Counted from the stretch's first letter, positions 1 to 10,935 are shown. The stretch: 64,000 nucleotides of DNA from Chroococcidiopsis sp. CCMEE 29 (GCF_023558375.1 NZ_CP083761.1:2660001-2724000); one strand, 5' to 3'. The notes: generated by a model from the sequence alone, not told the origin. Made by a program: numbers and translations.

Positions 1-318
1 TAAGAGCAAAATCGTCAAGCGCGTCTCCAGCTGCTCCAGCTTCGCCTCCAAGGCTTCTACCTCCAGCGCTGCCATTTCTTGCAACTCTGGATCGCCATTT
101 GCTTCCTTCAATACCTGACGCGCCCCGGTTAATTCTTCCTGGGCAATTTTCCAAGTTTCATAAGTATTAACCACTTGTTCCAATGAAGACCGTGCTTTTG
201 CTACCCGTTGCATCTCCGCTGGATCGGTGGCGATATCCGGATCGGCAAGGCGACGGTTCAGTTCGTTGAAGGTTTGCTCAACTGATTTGAGTTTGTTCAG
301 CAGGTATAGTTCTGGCAT
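1..318 (-). CDS. prfA: Peptide chain release factor 1, N-terminal part (runs off left edge)
   Basis: The first 106 codons of RF1, which ends translation at UAA and UAG in the ribosomal A site. The visible part begins [20 protein letters not shown] and is a long charged helical region, as in domain 1 of the family. The PxT recognition and GGQ catalytic motifs lie outside the window. The ATG at 316-318 is the first in-frame start and fits the family N-terminus. It is the last gene seen of the ribosomal cluster, downstream of rpmE, which is the usual cyanobacterial order. Recognition rests on N-terminal similarity and gene order. Confidence 0.88.
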   Translation of the reverse strand, partial: MPELYLLNKLKSVEQTFNELNRRLADPDIATDPAEMQRVAKARSSLEQVVNTYETWKIAQEELTGARQVLKEANGDPELQEMAALEVEALEAKLEQLETRLTILLL

Positions 319-434
319 AGCAGCGATCGCTTCAGCAAGGTGGTACCGGTCAGAAGAATGGATTCTTTCAGCATTAGGGCAAATTGCAAATTTCAGATTA
401 AAAATCCAAAATTTAACTGCTGAGTCTAACCGCG

Positions 435-686
435 CTACTGTTGATTTGACTTAGATTCGTTGGCTGACGGTTGCTTGGTTTCCATCATGCCGTATTTCCG
501 CATGAAGCGCTCAACTCGCCCTTCAGTGTCAATAATCTTTTGGGTACCGGTGTAAAACGGATGGTTCCCAGACCAAACATCGACGTGCAATTCTGGTTTA
601 GTGGAGCCAACGGTCATCACTACTTCCCCGTTGCAGTAAACTTTAGCTTCTGGGTACCACTGAGGATGAATATCAGATTTAGCCAT
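435..686 (-). CDS. rpmE: 50S ribosomal protein L31
   Basis: L31 sits at the central protuberance of the large subunit and bridges to the small subunit. The 83 residues contain the family signatures [29 protein letters not shown] and [11 protein letters not shown]. Only one cysteine (Cys18) remains of the four zinc ligands of the E. coli-type protein; the others are Asn, Trp and Asn, so this is a zinc-independent form, which is usual in cyanobacteria. A lysine- and serine-rich C-terminal tail follows. It lies between rpsI and prfA. Confidence 0.95.
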   Translation of the reverse strand: MAKSDIHPQWYPEAKVYCNGEVVMTVGSTKPELHVDVWSGNHPFYTGTQKIIDTEGRVERFMRKYGMMETKQPSANESKSNQQ

Positions 687-872
687 TGTTCTGTTGTTGA
701 TAATTTGTTAGCTTGTACCTATTTTAACTTTCAATCTTCAGCAAAACTGGTTATCAAGTTCTGAGTTATACTTTTTCAGCCCAAAACTCTGTATGGGCAG
801 GCTGAGAAGATCATTTTGTGAAATTTATAAATCATCTGGTTAAACCCGCCCCTACAAACTCGCAACCATTTT

Positions 873-1289
873 TTAGCGTTTGGAGAACTGTGGAGCTTTC
901 CGGGCTTTGTGCAAGCCGTATTTCTTCCGCTCTTTTGCCCGTGGATCGCGGGTAAGGTAGCCCTCAATTTTTAAAGGTGAGCGGTTGCTTGGATCGAGTT
1001 GGCACAGGGCGCGGGCTACTCCTAGGCGAATTGAGTCTGACTGACCTGTTAAACCACCACCATGGGCGTTAACTAAGATGTCATACTCGTTTTCTAGCCC
1101 TAGGGTTTCTAACGGTGCCTTAGCAACTGAAAGGTAGTTAGCGTTGAATTGAAAGTACAAGTCTCCTGGTTTGCCATTAACAATCAATTGACCGTTACCC
1201 GGAACTAAACGTACTCTCGCTACTGATGACTTACGACGTCCTGTACCCCAGTACATGGCGCGACCGTTGGTGGTGTCTAATGCTTGCAT
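873..1289 (-). CDS. rpsI: 30S ribosomal protein S9
   Basis: S9 of the small-subunit head, whose basic C-terminal tail reaches the P-site tRNA. The 138 residues show [16 protein letters not shown] near the N-terminus, the [20 protein letters not shown] core, and the basic end [18 protein letters not shown] finishing in SKR. The start ATG shares one base with the TAA stop of rplM (TAATG), so the two are almost certainly translationally coupled. Confidence 0.97.
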   Translation of the reverse strand: MQALDTTNGRAMYWGTGRRKSSVARVRLVPGNGQLIVNGKPGDLYFQFNANYLSVAKAPLETLGLENEYDILVNAHGGGLTGQSDSIRLGVARALCQLDPSNRSPLKIEGYLTRDPRAKERKKYGLHKARKAPQFSKR

Positions 1290-1747
1290 TATTTAGATTC
1301 TCCTCCTGGAATTGTCTGAAGTTTTAACTCTTGAGGTTTTTGCGCTTCGTGTGGATGCTCAGCTCCAGCGTAAACTTTGAGCTTAGTAAACAGTTGCTGA
1401 CCCAAACTATTTTTCGGCAACATGCCTTTGACTGCACGCTCCACAATCCTTTCTGGCAGCCGAGCTTGCAGCTGGGCAAAGGTCTCTGTCTTCATGCCGC
1501 CTGGTCGTCCGGAATGACGATGGTAAAGCTTCTGGGTGCGTTTTTTGCCGGTGACTTTCACCTTGTCGGCATTGACAACAATTACAAAGCTACCAGTATC
1601 CATGTGAGGAGTATATTCAGGTTTATTTTTCCCTCTCAGGAGGATAGCGATCTCGCTGGCTAGCCGACCAAGACGTTGATCTGTGGCATCTACCACAAAC
1701 CAATCGCGATCAAGGGAATCCTGAGAAGGAACATAGGTTTTGTTCAT
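1289..1747 (-). CDS. rplM: 50S ribosomal protein L13
   Basis: L13 is an early-assembly protein of the large subunit. The 152 residues contain [19 protein letters not shown], the [20 protein letters not shown] core and [20 protein letters not shown]. Length and order are standard. It lies 41 bases downstream of truA, and its stop overlaps the start of rpsI by one base. Confidence 0.97.
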   Translation of the reverse strand: MNKTYVPSQDSLDRDWFVVDATDQRLGRLASEIAILLRGKNKPEYTPHMDTGSFVIVVNADKVKVTGKKRTQKLYHRHSGRPGGMKTETFAQLQARLPERIVERAVKGMLPKNSLGQQLFTKLKVYAGAEHPHEAQKPQELKLQTIPGGESK

Positions 1748-1788
1748 TGTAGTTTTGGTATCCTTAAAGAATTTCAGTAAACTAAGTG

Positions 1789-2769
1789 TCAGGAATTCAG
1801 CGGTCGAGGAGCGGGGAAAGAATGTTTCATGCCTTGCACCTCGTGGGTAACGAATTGATACCAGGCAACGTTGACACCCTGCTCCTGATGGGCGAGTAGT
1901 TCCTGACTCCTGACCCCTAACCCCTGAGCCCTTTCATAATCGGTGGCAGTTGGCAAGATAAACTTGGGCATTGTGTCATACCAGACTTCTGGAGCAAAGG
2001 GAAATTCTGGATAACCAATTCGCAACAAGCATAAGCCGTGGGCTGGAGCCGCATATTTCACTTCTTCACGACGCTGCTGTTTCCAGAGTTCAGTAAAACT
2101 ATCGAGCGATCGCTGACCCCTGCCAACCTGAACTAGTAGTCCAACCAATAACCGCACCATGCCATATAAAAATCCATCCGCTTGAATTTCGATATGGAGG
2201 AATGGTCCCTGTCGGTAACACTCTGCCGCTTGCACCTCTACCCAGGAGTGCGATCGCTTTGACCCAGCTCGATGGAAAGCAGCGAGGTGATGGCGTCCAA
2301 CTAGAGGATTTATAGCAGCCTGAATCACTGATTCATCAAGCGCTGCATAATAATAATGCCAACTAAAAGCCTCAGCAAACAAGTTTGGTCGGCGATCGGT
2401 GTAGAGCGTGTACCGATACCGCCGCCACTTAGCTGAGAAACGAGCGTGCCAATTCTCACTCACACTAGCTGAAGCTCGAATTAATATATCTTTAGGCAGG
2501 TGACTATTAAGAACTGCTGCCCAACGCTGGGCTGGAATAGAGCCTGTGGCATCAAAATGGGCGACCTGAGCAGCGGCGTGAACTCCGGCATCAGTTCTAC
2601 CAGCCCCATGAAGTGTCACTGGATGACCCAATATTTGCTTCAGCGCTGTTTCTATCTCTTCCTGTACTGTGCGGTGCTGAGCTTGCCGTTGCCAACCATG
2701 AAAATGAGTGCCCAGGTATTGAATTACCAGGGCGACTCTGCAGGTCGGCTTAGATGGCAAGGCAGTCAT
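1789..2769 (-). CDS. truA: tRNA pseudouridine(38-40) synthase TruA
   Basis: Converts uridines 38-40 in the anticodon arm of tRNAs to pseudouridine. The catalytic aspartate is Asp60 in [12 protein letters not shown]. The RYRYTLYT and [13 protein letters not shown] blocks are also present. At 326 residues it is longer than usual for the family (about 245-290). The surplus is a C-terminal tail; residues about 283-293 are encoded by repeat-like DNA (1901-1930, CTGACTCC and CCCCTAACCCC units), so the tail looks extended by an intergenic-type repeat that entered the frame. It lies between rplQ and rplM. Confidence 0.94.
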   Translation of the reverse strand: MTALPSKPTCRVALVIQYLGTHFHGWQRQAQHRTVQEEIETALKQILGHPVTLHGAGRTDAGVHAAAQVAHFDATGSIPAQRWAAVLNSHLPKDILIRASASVSENWHARFSAKWRRYRYTLYTDRRPNLFAEAFSWHYYYAALDESVIQAAINPLVGRHHLAAFHRAGSKRSHSWVEVQAAECYRQGPFLHIEIQADGFLYGMVRLLVGLLVQVGRGQRSLDSFTELWKQQRREEVKYAAPAHGLCLLRIGYPEFPFAPEVWYDTMPKFILPTATDYERAQGLGVRSQELLAHQEQGVNVAWYQFVTHEVQGMKHSFPAPRPLNS

Positions 2770-2789
2770 GTACTTGGGAGGTTTATTTC

Positions 2790-3140
2790 TCAGACTAATT
2801 CGATAATTGCCATCTCGGCATTATCCCCTTGACGGGGGATAGTTGGCAGAATACGGGTGTAGCCGCCTGAGCGATTACCATACCTACTGGGAGCTTGCTC
2901 AAATAGAGCATGAACCAACTGCTTATCGTAGATATAGCCCAGTGCCTGACGACGGGCAGCCAAGGAGCCATCTTTGGCTAACGTAATCATTTTTTCTGCC
3001 TCAGGTCGCACTGCCTTAGCCCGCACTTTAGTAGTAGTAATCCGACCATGCCGGATCAGTTCTGTCGTCAGCGCTCGCAAAAGAGCACGGCGCTGGTCAG
3101 CGGGCTTACCAAGTTTTTTAATTCGATTACGGTGACGCAT
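2790..3140 (-). CDS. rplQ: 50S ribosomal protein L17
   Basis: L17 lies near the polypeptide exit tunnel. The 116 residues begin [20 protein letters not shown] and continue through [19 protein letters not shown], both diagnostic. The end, [20 protein letters not shown], is the normal L17 C-terminus. Immediately upstream of the start codon is a heptamer tandem repeat separating it from rpoA. Confidence 0.97.
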   Translation of the reverse strand: MRHRNRIKKLGKPADQRRALLRALTTELIRHGRITTTKVRAKAVRPEAEKMITLAKDGSLAARRQALGYIYDKQLVHALFEQAPSRYGNRSGGYTRILPTIPRQGDNAEMAIIELV

Positions 3141-3141
3141 A

Positions 3142-3174
3142 ATGAAGGATGAAGGATGAAGGATGAAGGATGAA
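3142..3174. repeat. Heptamer tandem repeat (ATGAAGG)n between rpoA and rplQ
   Basis: Four complete ATGAAGG units and a partial fifth stand directly upstream of the rplQ start. Short tandem heptamers of this kind occur between genes in many filamentous cyanobacteria. The reverse complement is CCTTCAT. No function is visible. Confidence 0.85.
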
Positions 3175-3212
3175 TTTATCCTTCTAAGCTGGATTCATTG
3201 CTAGTCTAAATG

Positions 3213-4160
3213 TCAGGTTGGTTTTGCTGATTTTTCATGGGGTAGGGTGATACCTAACCGCTTCTGCAAGGCTTCAATCACTTCTTCTGCTGACTTCAGA
3301 CCAAAGTTTTTGATTTCTAACAGGTCTTCTTGGGTGTAATCCAACAAGTCGGCTACAGAGTTAACTTGCGCCCGCTTGAGACAGTTGTAAGCCCGCACTG
3401 AAAGTTGCAATTCTTCGATTGGGATCTGGCTGGTTGGATCTTCGTCTGTCGGCAATTCATCTTTCATTGCCTCCAGCGAGATATCTTTCAAGGGGTTGAA
3501 TAAATCTACCAAGATACTAGCAGCCGAGGAAAGCGCCTCTTGGGGGTTTACACTGCCATTTGTCCAGATTTCCAGCAGCAGCCGGTCTTTTTGCATCGAA
3601 CCATCCACACGGGCATCTTCGACGCTGTAATTGACTTTCTGTACTGGCATGAAGATTGCATCAATTTGGAGAAAATCTAAAGCGGTGGATTCCTCGCGCC
3701 CTCGCTCCACTGTGCGATATCCTTTCCCCCGCTCAATGCGAAATTCCATCTCTAGTTTTGCCCCTTCAGCCAGGGTTGCTACGTACTGGTTCGGATCAAT
3801 TACTTCTACTTCTGAGGGCAAATCAAAGTGAGCTACAGTGACTGTGGCTGGTCCTGTAACAAGTAACCGACCGATTTGCGGTTGAGATGAGTAGCTCTTG
3901 AGAACAATTTCTTTCATTCTCATTAAAATTTCCAACACATCTTCCCGCACGCCCGGAATTGTGGCAAACTCATGACTAACGCCCGCAATCCGAACTGCTG
4001 TTACTGCTGTGCCTTCTAGATTAGACAGTAAAATTCGCCTTAAAGCGTTACCAACCGTCGTTCCTTGACCGCGATCAAGAGGCTCCAGGACAAATTTACT
4101 GTATTGACTCTGATTTTCCTGCGTACTAGACTCGACACATTCAATTTGAAACTGCGCCAC
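3213..4160 (-). CDS. rpoA: DNA-directed RNA polymerase subunit alpha
   Basis: Alpha nucleates RNA polymerase assembly and contacts UP elements and activators. The 315 residues comprise the N-terminal domain (about 1-230, with VGNALRRILLSNLEGTAVT) and a C-terminal domain (about 250-305) with LSVRAYNCLKRAQVNSVADL and FGLKSAEEVIEAL, the helix-hairpin-helix DNA-binding part. Size and composition are normal for a cyanobacterium. It lies between rpsK and rplQ. Confidence 0.98.
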   Translation of the reverse strand: MAQFQIECVESSTQENQSQYSKFVLEPLDRGQGTTVGNALRRILLSNLEGTAVTAVRIAGVSHEFATIPGVREDVLEILMRMKEIVLKSYSSQPQIGRLLVTGPATVTVAHFDLPSEVEVIDPNQYVATLAEGAKLEMEFRIERGKGYRTVERGREESTALDFLQIDAIFMPVQKVNYSVEDARVDGSMQKDRLLLEIWTNGSVNPQEALSSAASILVDLFNPLKDISLEAMKDELPTDEDPTSQIPIEELQLSVRAYNCLKRAQVNSVADLLDYTQEDLLEIKNFGLKSAEEVIEALQKRLGITLPHEKSAKPT

Positions 4161-4343
4161 GGAGTAACCTCCCTTATTATTAGCTCCCTAGAAGGCAGAT
4201 TAAGTGCCTCCCTAATTTACTGAATGTCCCGTCGTCGAGGTCTGTTAAACTCCATCTTCCAAACTGGGGACAATTTAAAGCGATCGTAATAAACGAACGC
4301 ACTCTACGGTTTCAGGTCTGCTCCCTACGTCCGGTATTCGCCT

Positions 4344-4739
4344 CTAGACGCGACGCCGCTTAGGCGGACGGCAGCCATTATGGGGGATGGGGGTTGTATC
4401 ACGAATTAGTGTAATTTCCAACCCTGCTCCTTGCAGCGCCCGAATCGCTGTTTCTCTACCTGCTCCAGGACCACTGACCATTACCTCAAGCTGGCGCATC
4501 CCCTGATCGACTGCTCGACGAGCAGCACTCTCAGCAGCAGTTTGGGCAGCAAAGGGAGTTCCCTTTTTTGCCCCTTTAAAGCCACTGGAACCCGCTGATG
4601 CCCAAGAAATTACATCTCCATTTTGATCGGCAATGGTGATGATGCTGTTATTGAAAGTAGATTGGATGTAAGCAATCCCATTCGGTACGTTGCGTTTTTG
4701 CTTTTTGGTACCTGACTTTTTTGTTGGTTGTCGCGCCAT
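4344..4739 (-). CDS. rpsK: 30S ribosomal protein S11
   Basis: S11 is a platform protein of the small subunit, close to the E site and the Shine-Dalgarno helix. The 131 residues contain [40 protein letters not shown] and the C-terminal [14 protein letters not shown], all typical. It follows rpsM by 51 bases; a longer gap (4161-4343) separates it from rpoA. Confidence 0.98.
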   Translation of the reverse strand: MARQPTKKSGTKKQKRNVPNGIAYIQSTFNNSIITIADQNGDVISWASAGSSGFKGAKKGTPFAAQTAAESAARRAVDQGMRQLEVMVSGPGAGRETAIRALQGAGLEITLIRDTTPIPHNGCRPPKRRRV

Positions 4740-4790
4740 ATCAATTTTGTAGAATAAGCTTTAAATTGCTTCGCTAACTCAAAAAAACGA

Positions 4791-5174
4791 CTATTTACTG
4801 CTAGGTGCTTTTTTCTTCCCAGCCACAGTCTGTCTCCTACCGCGCCTAGTACGGGCATTCGTGCGAGTTCGCTGCCCCCGCACTGGTAAACCCATGCGAT
4901 GACGACGACCTCGGTAGCTGCCAATGTCAATTAAGCGCTTGATGTTCATTGCTTCTAAGCGCCTCAAGTCTCCTTCAACTTGATAATTAGCCTCTACCTC
5001 ACCTCGCAGGGCTGCTACATCAGCATCACTCAACTCTTTGACTCGGGTATCTGGATTCACACCCGCAGCCGCCAAAATTTCTTTTGAGCGTGTTAGCCCA
5101 ATTCCATAAATGTAAGTCAGACCGATTTCAACACGTTTATCGCGTGGAAGGTCTACACCGGCAATCCGTGCCAC
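4791..5174 (-). CDS. rpsM: 30S ribosomal protein S13
   Basis: S13 is a head protein forming bridges to the large subunit and contacting P-site tRNA. The 127 residues begin [20 protein letters not shown] and contain [20 protein letters not shown] and [20 protein letters not shown], the conserved basic end. It is preceded by rpmJ and followed by rpsK, the usual order. Confidence 0.98.
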   Translation of the reverse strand: MARIAGVDLPRDKRVEIGLTYIYGIGLTRSKEILAAAGVNPDTRVKELSDADVAALRGEVEANYQVEGDLRRLEAMNIKRLIDIGSYRGRRHRMGLPVRGQRTRTNARTRRGRRQTVAGKKKAPSSK

Positions 5175-5262
5175 GTTTTTTCTCCCTAATTTCGCTTTGC
5201 TGCAACAAAGTTGGCTCTATGATGTTATACAAAACATCTGCTTTCCATGAGTGCTATTAACT

Positions 5263-5376
5263 CTAACCTTGGCGTTGCTTATGTTTTGGGTTAGAACAAA
5301 TTACCATCACCCGACCTCGGCGTCGAATGATGTTGCACTTTTCACAAATTTTCCGAACCGAAGCTCTAACTTTCAT
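5263..5376 (-). CDS. rpmJ: 50S ribosomal protein L36
   Basis: A 37-residue protein read directly from the sequence: it begins [20 protein letters not shown] and ends [10 protein letters not shown]. The zinc ligands C-x2-C (Cys11, Cys14), Cys27 and His32 are all present, so this is the zinc-binding form. ATG at 5374-5376, TAG at 5263-5265. It stands between infA and rpsM, as expected in cyanobacteria. Confidence 0.96.
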   Translation of the reverse strand: MKVRASVRKICEKCNIIRRRGRVMVICSNPKHKQRQG

Positions 5377-5480
5377 GTTTGGCTACATTACAAACTCTAT
5401 ATTATACTATTTTATTGACAAAAATTACAAGAACTTTTAATCAGAATGGCAAAAAGCGACATTTGAACTTTTACCTAAAC

Positions 5481-5708
5481 CTACTTCTTATTACGAAGTC
5501 GGTAGGTAATTCTTCCTTTAGACAAATCGTAGGGTGTCAATTCCACTTTGACCCGATCGCCAGGTAAAATTTTGATGTAGTTGCGGCGGATCTTGCCGGA
5601 AATATGAGCTAGAACATTAAAGCCATTGTCCAAATCCACTCGAAACATTGCATTAGGCAAGGATTCCGTTACCGTGCCTTCCATCTCAATCAAATCTTGT
5701 TTAGACAA
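5481..5708 (-). CDS. infA: Translation initiation factor IF-1
   Basis: IF-1 occupies the A site during initiation. The 75 residues form a single S1/OB-fold domain: [60 protein letters not shown] and RLRNKK. Length and sequence are fully typical. It lies between adk and rpmJ. Confidence 0.98.
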   Translation of the reverse strand: MSKQDLIEMEGTVTESLPNAMFRVDLDNGFNVLAHISGKIRRNYIKILPGDRVKVELTPYDLSKGRITYRLRNKK

Positions 5709-6007
5709 TTTGTACTTTCCTCAACTCAATAGGCTGCTTAACTTAGGTGGCAGCTAACTTTAGCTTGAAATCAAACAGGCTAAATTTAAGCCCATCTCAG
5801 CAGAACCATTAATATATCTTATCAAATATTTACCTGGGACTGACATGGGGTTCAGTTGTAGCAGTAAGCTGCGAGGATATAAATTGCTCTAGGGTTGATG
5901 CGGAGCCAGGATAGATAGGGAAAGCCGTTGCTTTGCTTCTGGCTCCTGTTCTCCTAAAAGCCGCGATTACCTGATTAAGTTTCCTTGACTAGAGCAAGCA
6001 GAACGGC
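5709..6007. other. Intergenic gap between adk and infA
   Basis: About 300 bases without a convincing reading frame, one of the longer gaps in this cluster. It could hold a promoter for the infA-rpmJ-rpsM part of the cluster, but no clear -35/-10 pair, hairpin or RNA stands out. Confidence 0.5.
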
Positions 6008-6562
6008 TTAGGGATCAACTAACTTTTGCACTTCAGCCGTGACTTTTTCCAGCGACTGGTTACCATCAACTGACTTCAGTTGCTGGCGCTCGCGGTAAAA
6101 ATCAATTAAGGGTGCTGTTTGTTCTCGGTATACTTCTAAGCGACGGCGAATTACTTCTTCGGTGTCATCTTTACGACCACGACCTAGGAGTCGAGAAATT
6201 AAAACCTCGTCTGGTACTTCTAAATTGATGACGCTAACACCATCGGGAACCCGTTTTTGTAGTAGTTCATCTAAAAAACTGGCTTGGCTGACATTACGAG
6301 GAAAGCCATCCAATATCCAACCGGAGGGAGTATCTGGTTGATTGAGGCGCTCCTCTACCAGATCCTGCACCAGTTGGTCAGGAACTAATTCACCGCGATC
6401 TACGTAGCTTTGTGCTTTAACCCCCAAAGGCGATCGCTCTTTCATCGCTTGGCGCAAAATTTCACCCGTTGAAATATGCGGAATACTCCAATGGTTTGCC
6501 AAAACTTCAGCTTGAGTTCCTTTACCAGCTCCGGGTGGTCCCAAGAAGATCAATCGCGTCAC
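6008..6562 (-). CDS. adk: Adenylate kinase
   Basis: Catalyses ATP + AMP = 2 ADP. The P-loop [10 protein letters not shown] is at residues 8-17, DGFPR binds AMP, and [19 protein letters not shown] leads into the helical end. At 184 residues it is the short form, lacking the long LID insertion and zinc cysteines. The start is GTG at 6560-6562, sharing its first base with the TAG stop of secY (TAGTG), so it is coupled to secY. Confidence 0.97.
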   Translation of the reverse strand: MTRLIFLGPPGAGKGTQAEVLANHWSIPHISTGEILRQAMKERSPLGVKAQSYVDRGELVPDQLVQDLVEERLNQPDTPSGWILDGFPRNVSQASFLDELLQKRVPDGVSVINLEVPDEVLISRLLGRGRKDDTEEVIRRRLEVYREQTAPLIDFYRERQQLKSVDGNQSLEKVTAEVQKLVDP

Positions 6563-7872
6563 TATTGTTTCACCATTCCTTCATAGCGCTGGGAAATAAC
6601 ATAGGTTTGGATTTGTTTAGCCGTGTCAATCGCTACGCCGACGAGAATCAACAGAGAAGTCGCACCAAAACCTCGGAAAGTTGGCACTCGGATGGCGCTT
6701 TCAACTACTGTTGGAATAATGGCAACTAAACCCAGAAAGATTGCCCCCAAAAAAGTTAGCCGATTCAACACTCGCTCGACATACTCACTGGTTGCTCTAC
6801 CTGGACGAATGCCGGGGATACTAGAACCCATCTTCTTCAAGTTCTGCGACAAATCGACTGGGTTTACAATCAACGTTGCATAAAAGTAGCTGAAGAAAAT
6901 GATTAAGAGTAAGTAGGCAATTGCGTAGATCCAGGGCGACGGTCCACCAGGGCTAAGATAATTAGAAATTCTAATTAGGTACTCATTCTGGGTAAACCTT
7001 GCTAAAGAAGCTGGCAGAATCAAGACAGCAGAGGCAAAAATGATCGGCATGACCCCGCCTTGATTTAATCGCAAGGGTAGGTAGCTACTACGCTCTTGGT
7101 AAAGCTTACGTCCCACTTGTCGCCTGGCTGAAATAATTGGAATCCTACGAGTTCCTTCTTGGACAAAGACAATCCCGACGATCATTGCCAGAAAAACTAG
7201 CACCAGAACGACTACACGCCCAACCACTTCCCTGCCTCCAGTTTGAGCCAAGGCGATTGTGTCTCCCAAGGATTTCGGCAGTGTTGCCACAATATTGACA
7301 AAAATCAACAGTGACGCACCATTGCCAACCCCACGCTCTGTAATTACCTCTGATGCCCACATCACAAACATCGAGCCTGCTACAAGAGCGATCGCTGTTT
7401 CAGCTACAAACAGAGGACCTGGGTTGAGAGCAAAAGGTCTGACCCAAATTGCGGCAATAAACACACTTTGAAGGATCGCCCAGCCTAAAGCTACATAACG
7501 GGTAATTTGAGAGATTTTCCGTCTGCCAGCTTCTCCTTCATTTTTTTGGAAATTTTCTAAGGCAGGGATGGCAGCGGTTAGCAATTGGATGATGATCGAA
7601 GCGTTAATGTAAGGCAAAATTCCTAAGGCAAAGACTCCTAAAGTAGAAAGTCCGCCTCCAGAAAAAATGTCTAGCAAACCCAATAAGGCATTATTGCCTT
7701 GGATGCTTTGAGCAAAACGCTCTCGATCAATCCCTGGTACGGGCAAAAATACGCCCAGGCGAGCCAACATTAAGATGCCTATGGTGACAAACAACCGACT
7801 TCTCAGGCCAGCTGCTTGTGCCATCTGCATAAAAGTTTCCTGAGCCGTTGGGGCTTTATCTCGACTAATCAT
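6562..7872 (-). CDS. secY: Preprotein translocase subunit SecY
   Basis: The channel-forming subunit of the SecYEG translocon in the plasma and thylakoid membranes. About ten hydrophobic segments alternate with short loops. Family signatures include [14 protein letters not shown] after the first transmembrane segment, [20 protein letters not shown], and the cytoplasmic loop with RRIPI. The start at 7872 gives [20 protein letters not shown], matching the cyanobacterial N-terminus; a start ten codons upstream (7902) is possible but adds a non-conserved extension. Confidence 0.97.
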   Translation of the reverse strand: MISRDKAPTAQETFMQMAQAAGLRSRLFVTIGILMLARLGVFLPVPGIDRERFAQSIQGNNALLGLLDIFSGGGLSTLGVFALGILPYINASIIIQLLTAAIPALENFQKNEGEAGRRKISQITRYVALGWAILQSVFIAAIWVRPFALNPGPLFVAETAIALVAGSMFVMWASEVITERGVGNGASLLIFVNIVATLPKSLGDTIALAQTGGREVVGRVVVLVLVFLAMIVGIVFVQEGTRRIPIISARRQVGRKLYQERSSYLPLRLNQGGVMPIIFASAVLILPASLARFTQNEYLIRISNYLSPGGPSPWIYAIAYLLLIIFFSYFYATLIVNPVDLSQNLKKMGSSIPGIRPGRATSEYVERVLNRLTFLGAIFLGLVAIIPTVVESAIRVPTFRGFGATSLLILVGVAIDTAKQIQTYVISQRYEGMVKQ

Positions 7873-7935
7873 AAGGGTGTACCATTTTATTGATCCAGGC
7901 ACTAGTGCTAAGTAGCAGAGTTAATTCCAGGCTAC

Positions 7936-8379
7936 TTACACCACTTCACAACTCCCACCCGCTGCCTCAATCTTGCTACGAGCTGTTGCCGTGAAAGCTG
8001 CCGCTTGGACTTGGAGGGGAACGTTCAATTCCCCATCCCCTAAAACTTTCAACGGTCCTGCCACAGCAGTGATAATACCAGCCTCTTTTAGGGAGATCAG
8101 AGTTACCTCTGTATTAGCAGTGAGTGAGTTCAGCTTACTGACATTGATCGTAGTGTATTCTTTGCGATTAACAATTGGAAAGCCTTTTAATTTGGGCAGA
8201 CGGCGGTACAACGGCTGTTGACCTCCCTCAAAGCCTGGTCTTGTGCCAGCACCGGAGCGCGAGTTTTGTCCGCGCATACCCCGACCAGCACTGGCACCCT
8301 GACCAGCAGCAATTCCTCGACCTACGCGGCGGCGGCGTTTCTTTGAGCCTGCTTGAGGCCGAGCATCATTTAGTCTCAT
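7936..8379 (-). CDS. rplO: 50S ribosomal protein L15
   Basis: L15 is a late-assembly protein of the large subunit with a long basic N-terminal tail. The 147 residues begin [20 protein letters not shown] and continue with [20 protein letters not shown] and [18 protein letters not shown]. The ATG at 8379 is preferred to a TTG two codons upstream because it gives the conserved N-terminus. Confidence 0.97.
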   Translation of the reverse strand: MRLNDARPQAGSKKRRRRVGRGIAAGQGASAGRGMRGQNSRSGAGTRPGFEGGQQPLYRRLPKLKGFPIVNRKEYTTINVSKLNSLTANTEVTLISLKEAGIITAVAGPLKVLGDGELNVPLQVQAAAFTATARSKIEAAGGSCEVV

Positions 8380-8430
8380 AATCAAAGAGTCGGATGATAG
8401 TTTGTTAAAGACTTGGAAGCTAAGCTACGA

Positions 8431-8955
8431 CTAAGCGTAAAGATTTTCAATGGGAACACCGCGCTCGTCTGCTACTTCACTAAAGGTGCGTAGGGTAGAA
8501 AGAGCGTTGACAGCGGCTCTGGCATTATTGAGTGGATTGTTGGAACCGAGCTGCTTTGCTAAGATGTTGCGAACGCCTGCTAGCTCCAGCACGGTTCGTA
8601 CAGCACCGCCTGCAATAACTCCGGTTCCCGGTGATGCGGGGCGCATCATCACTTTTGCGCCGCCACCAACCCCATTGATGGGATGGGGGATGGAGTTTGA
8701 TTTGGTGAGTGGGATTTCTACTAAATGTTTTTTGCCGTCAGCTACTCCCTTCTTTACAGCACCAATTACATCTCCGGCTTTACCTACTCCAATCCCAACT
8801 TGACCGCGTTCATTGCCCACCGCGACGACTGCACGGAAGCTGAGTTTTTTGCCGCCTTTAACGACTTTACTCACCCGTCGGATCTGAATGACTCGCTCTT
8901 GCCAGGTGGTTTCTTTTTCCTTAACGCGATTGCTTTTACGACGACCCGTTGCCAT
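8431..8955 (-). CDS. rpsE: 30S ribosomal protein S5
   Basis: S5 helps form the mRNA entry site and affects decoding fidelity. In 174 residues it shows a double-stranded RNA-binding-like domain ([40 protein letters not shown]) and a C-terminal domain ([20 protein letters not shown]). It follows rplR by 24 bases. Confidence 0.98.
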   Translation of the reverse strand: MATGRRKSNRVKEKETTWQERVIQIRRVSKVVKGGKKLSFRAVVAVGNERGQVGIGVGKAGDVIGAVKKGVADGKKHLVEIPLTKSNSIPHPINGVGGGAKVMMRPASPGTGVIAGGAVRTVLELAGVRNILAKQLGSNNPLNNARAAVNALSTLRTFSEVADERGVPIENLYA

Positions 8956-8979
8956 GATAATTGCCTCTTAACAATATGC

Positions 8980-9339
8980 TTAGAAATCTAACCCAGCTTC
9001 GCGTGCCGCCTCGGCTAATGCTTTCACGCGACCATGATAAAGGTTGCCGCCTCGGTCAAATACTACTTTTGAGATGCCTTTTTCAAGCGATCGCTGGGCA
9101 ATCAATTTACCAACTTCAATTGAAGCTTCACAGGTAGCCGCTGAACTTAATGATTTCAGCGCCGGTTCTACAGTTGAGGCTGCAACTAAAGTTTGATGCT
9201 GAGTATCATCAATGACTTGAGCGTAGATATGATGATGTGAGCGAAACACTGACAAGCGCGGACGTTCTGGATTACCAAAGACCCTGCCACGGATGCGGCG
9301 ATGCCGACGCTGCTTTGATTCTCTACGACTAAGCTTCAT
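8980..9339 (-). CDS. rplR: 50S ribosomal protein L18
   Basis: L18 binds 5S rRNA. The 119 residues contain [35 protein letters not shown] and the C-terminal [20 protein letters not shown]. The gene follows rplF after two bases. Confidence 0.97.
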   Translation of the reverse strand: MKLSRRESKQRRHRRIRGRVFGNPERPRLSVFRSHHHIYAQVIDDTQHQTLVAASTVEPALKSLSSAATCEASIEVGKLIAQRSLEKGISKVVFDRGGNLYHGRVKALAEAAREAGLDF

Positions 9340-9341
9340 AT

Positions 9342-9881
9342 TTACTTCTTACCTGCCTTACCAGCTTTGCGTCTAACCACTTCACCGGCATAACGAATAC
9401 CTTTGCCTTTATAAGGTTCTGGTGGGCGAACGGCGCGAATTTTAGCCGCTGTGTTGCCTACCAATTCCTTATTAAAGCCACTAACAATCACATTAGTGTT
9501 ATTTTCAACCGCCAATTGGACTCCCTCAGGGGGCACTATTTGTACTTGATGGCTATAGCCTACGTTCAAAGTTAAGTTGCGACCTTGAACCTGGGCTCGG
9601 TATCCCACACCCTGAATTTCCAGACGGCGCTGAAAGCCCTGAGAAACTCCCTCTACCATGTTGGCGACCAAAGTGCGTGACAAACCGTGCATCTGCCGTG
9701 ATAAGCGAGATTCATCACGCCGTTTGACCAGCAAAGTTTCCCCTTCCTGTTCTACAGTTACTGCTGCGGGCAGTACGCGAGAGAGTTCACCTTTAGGACC
9801 TTTAACAGCAATGTGTGACCCATCAATTGTCACGCTTACTTTAGTGGGAACGGGAATTGGACTTTTACCGATTCGAGACAT
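9342..9881 (-). CDS. rplF: 50S ribosomal protein L6
   Basis: L6 lies at the factor-binding region near the sarcin-ricin loop. The 179 residues carry the duplicated L6 fold, with [28 protein letters not shown] and the C-terminal signature [20 protein letters not shown]. Normal length. Confidence 0.98.
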   Translation of the reverse strand: MSRIGKSPIPVPTKVSVTIDGSHIAVKGPKGELSRVLPAAVTVEQEGETLLVKRRDESRLSRQMHGLSRTLVANMVEGVSQGFQRRLEIQGVGYRAQVQGRNLTLNVGYSHQVQIVPPEGVQLAVENNTNVIVSGFNKELVGNTAAKIRAVRPPEPYKGKGIRYAGEVVRRKAGKAGKK

Positions 9882-9902
9882 AAACTATTAACTCCTTAAA
9901 GA

Positions 9903-9975
9903 ATTCAGAAGACAGGAGACAGGAGATCAGGAGGAAATACATCTTAATTCTGACTTCTGACTTCTGACTCCTACC
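9903..9975. repeat. Short-repeat tract between rplF and rpsH
   Basis: Two GACAGGA heptamers near 9911-9924, then three TTCTGAC heptamers at 9948-9968. The latter run almost into the stop of rpsH (9971). This resembles the ATGAAGG, ATTTTGG and GGGATTA tracts elsewhere in the cluster. No function is visible. Confidence 0.8.
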
Positions 9976-10372
9976 AGATATAGCAAAGTACTTCACCGCC
10001 TAATCCTTGCCGCCGCGCTTCGCGATCAGTCATAATCCCATGAGAGGTAGAGATAATAGCAATGCCAATGCCACCCAGCACCCGTGGTAATTCTTTGCGA
10101 TTTGAGTAAACTCGTAAACCGGGCTTACTAACTCGCTTCAAGGCGGTGATCAGTGGCTGGCGATTCTTGCCCTTGTATTTCAAGGAAATCACCAAATTTC
10201 GCTTCACCCCTTCTTCCACTTCTTCAATCTCAGCGATGAAGCCTTCGTCCTGAAGGACTTTAGCAATGCTGCGGGTCATCTTCGTAGCTGGAATTTGTGT
10301 ATTCTGATGCCGCGCCATATTGGCATTGCGGATGCGCGTCAGCATATCTGCAATTGTGTCGTTAGCCGCCAT
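9971..10372 (-). CDS. rpsH: 30S ribosomal protein S8
   Basis: S8 is a primary 16S rRNA binder of the central domain. The 133 residues begin [20 protein letters not shown] and end in the signature [20 protein letters not shown] followed by [11 protein letters not shown]. It lies 17 bases downstream of rplE. Confidence 0.98.
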   Translation of the reverse strand: MAANDTIADMLTRIRNANMARHQNTQIPATKMTRSIAKVLQDEGFIAEIEEVEEGVKRNLVISLKYKGKNRQPLITALKRVSKPGLRVYSNRKELPRVLGGIGIAIISTSHGIMTDREARRQGLGGEVLCYIW

Positions 10373-10389
10373 CGTTTCCTCTTAAAAAT

Positions 10390-10935
10390 TTATTGCTCGC
10401 GAAAGGGCATTCCCATTTCTTTAAGTAGGGCGCGACCCTCTTCGTCAGTGTTGGCTGTAGTGATGATGGAAATATCCATGCCTCGAACTTGATCGATGCT
10501 GTCATACTCCACCTCTGGAAAAATCAGCTGCTCTCTAATGCCGAGGGTATAATTGCCGTGACCATCAAAACTTTTAGGACTAATGCCACGAAAGTCACGA
10601 ATTCGAGGTAGAGCAAGGTTGATTAGCCGTTCGAGAAAGGCATACATCCTTTCACTCCTGAGAGTAACCATCAGACCTACAGGCATACCTTCACGAATTT
10701 TGAAGCCCGCGATCGCCTTTTTTGCCCGCGTTACCACAGGTTTTTGCCCCGTAATCACGGCAATTTCATTTAAAGACGATTCCAGTGCTTTAGCATTTTG
10801 AGCGGCTTCCCCTAAACCCCGGTTAACGGTGACTTTTATTACCTTAGGCACCTGATGGATGTTGGAGTATTGAAACTGCTCCATCAGTTGGGGGACAATT
10901 TTTTCTTGGTATAAAGTTTTGAGTTGTGTTGCCAT
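10390..10935 (-). CDS. rplE: 50S ribosomal protein L5
   Basis: L5 binds 5S rRNA and forms an intersubunit bridge. With the start at 10935 it has 181 residues ([20 protein letters not shown]). Signatures are [40 protein letters not shown] and [20 protein letters not shown]. An ATG six codons upstream (10953) is possible but adds a non-conserved leader. Confidence 0.97.
   Translation of the reverse strand: MATQLKTLYQEKIVPQLMEQFQYSNIHQVPKVIKVTVNRGLGEAAQNAKALESSLNEIAVITGQKPVVTRAKKAIAGFKIREGMPVGLMVTLRSERMYAFLERLINLALPRIRDFRGISPKSFDGHGNYTLGIREQLIFPEVEYDSIDQVRGMDISIITTANTDEEGRALLKEMGMPFREQ

Noticed and set aside
3142-3174. Heptamer tract as a CRISPR-like array
   Set aside because: Units are seven bases without spacers; it is a simple tandem repeat.
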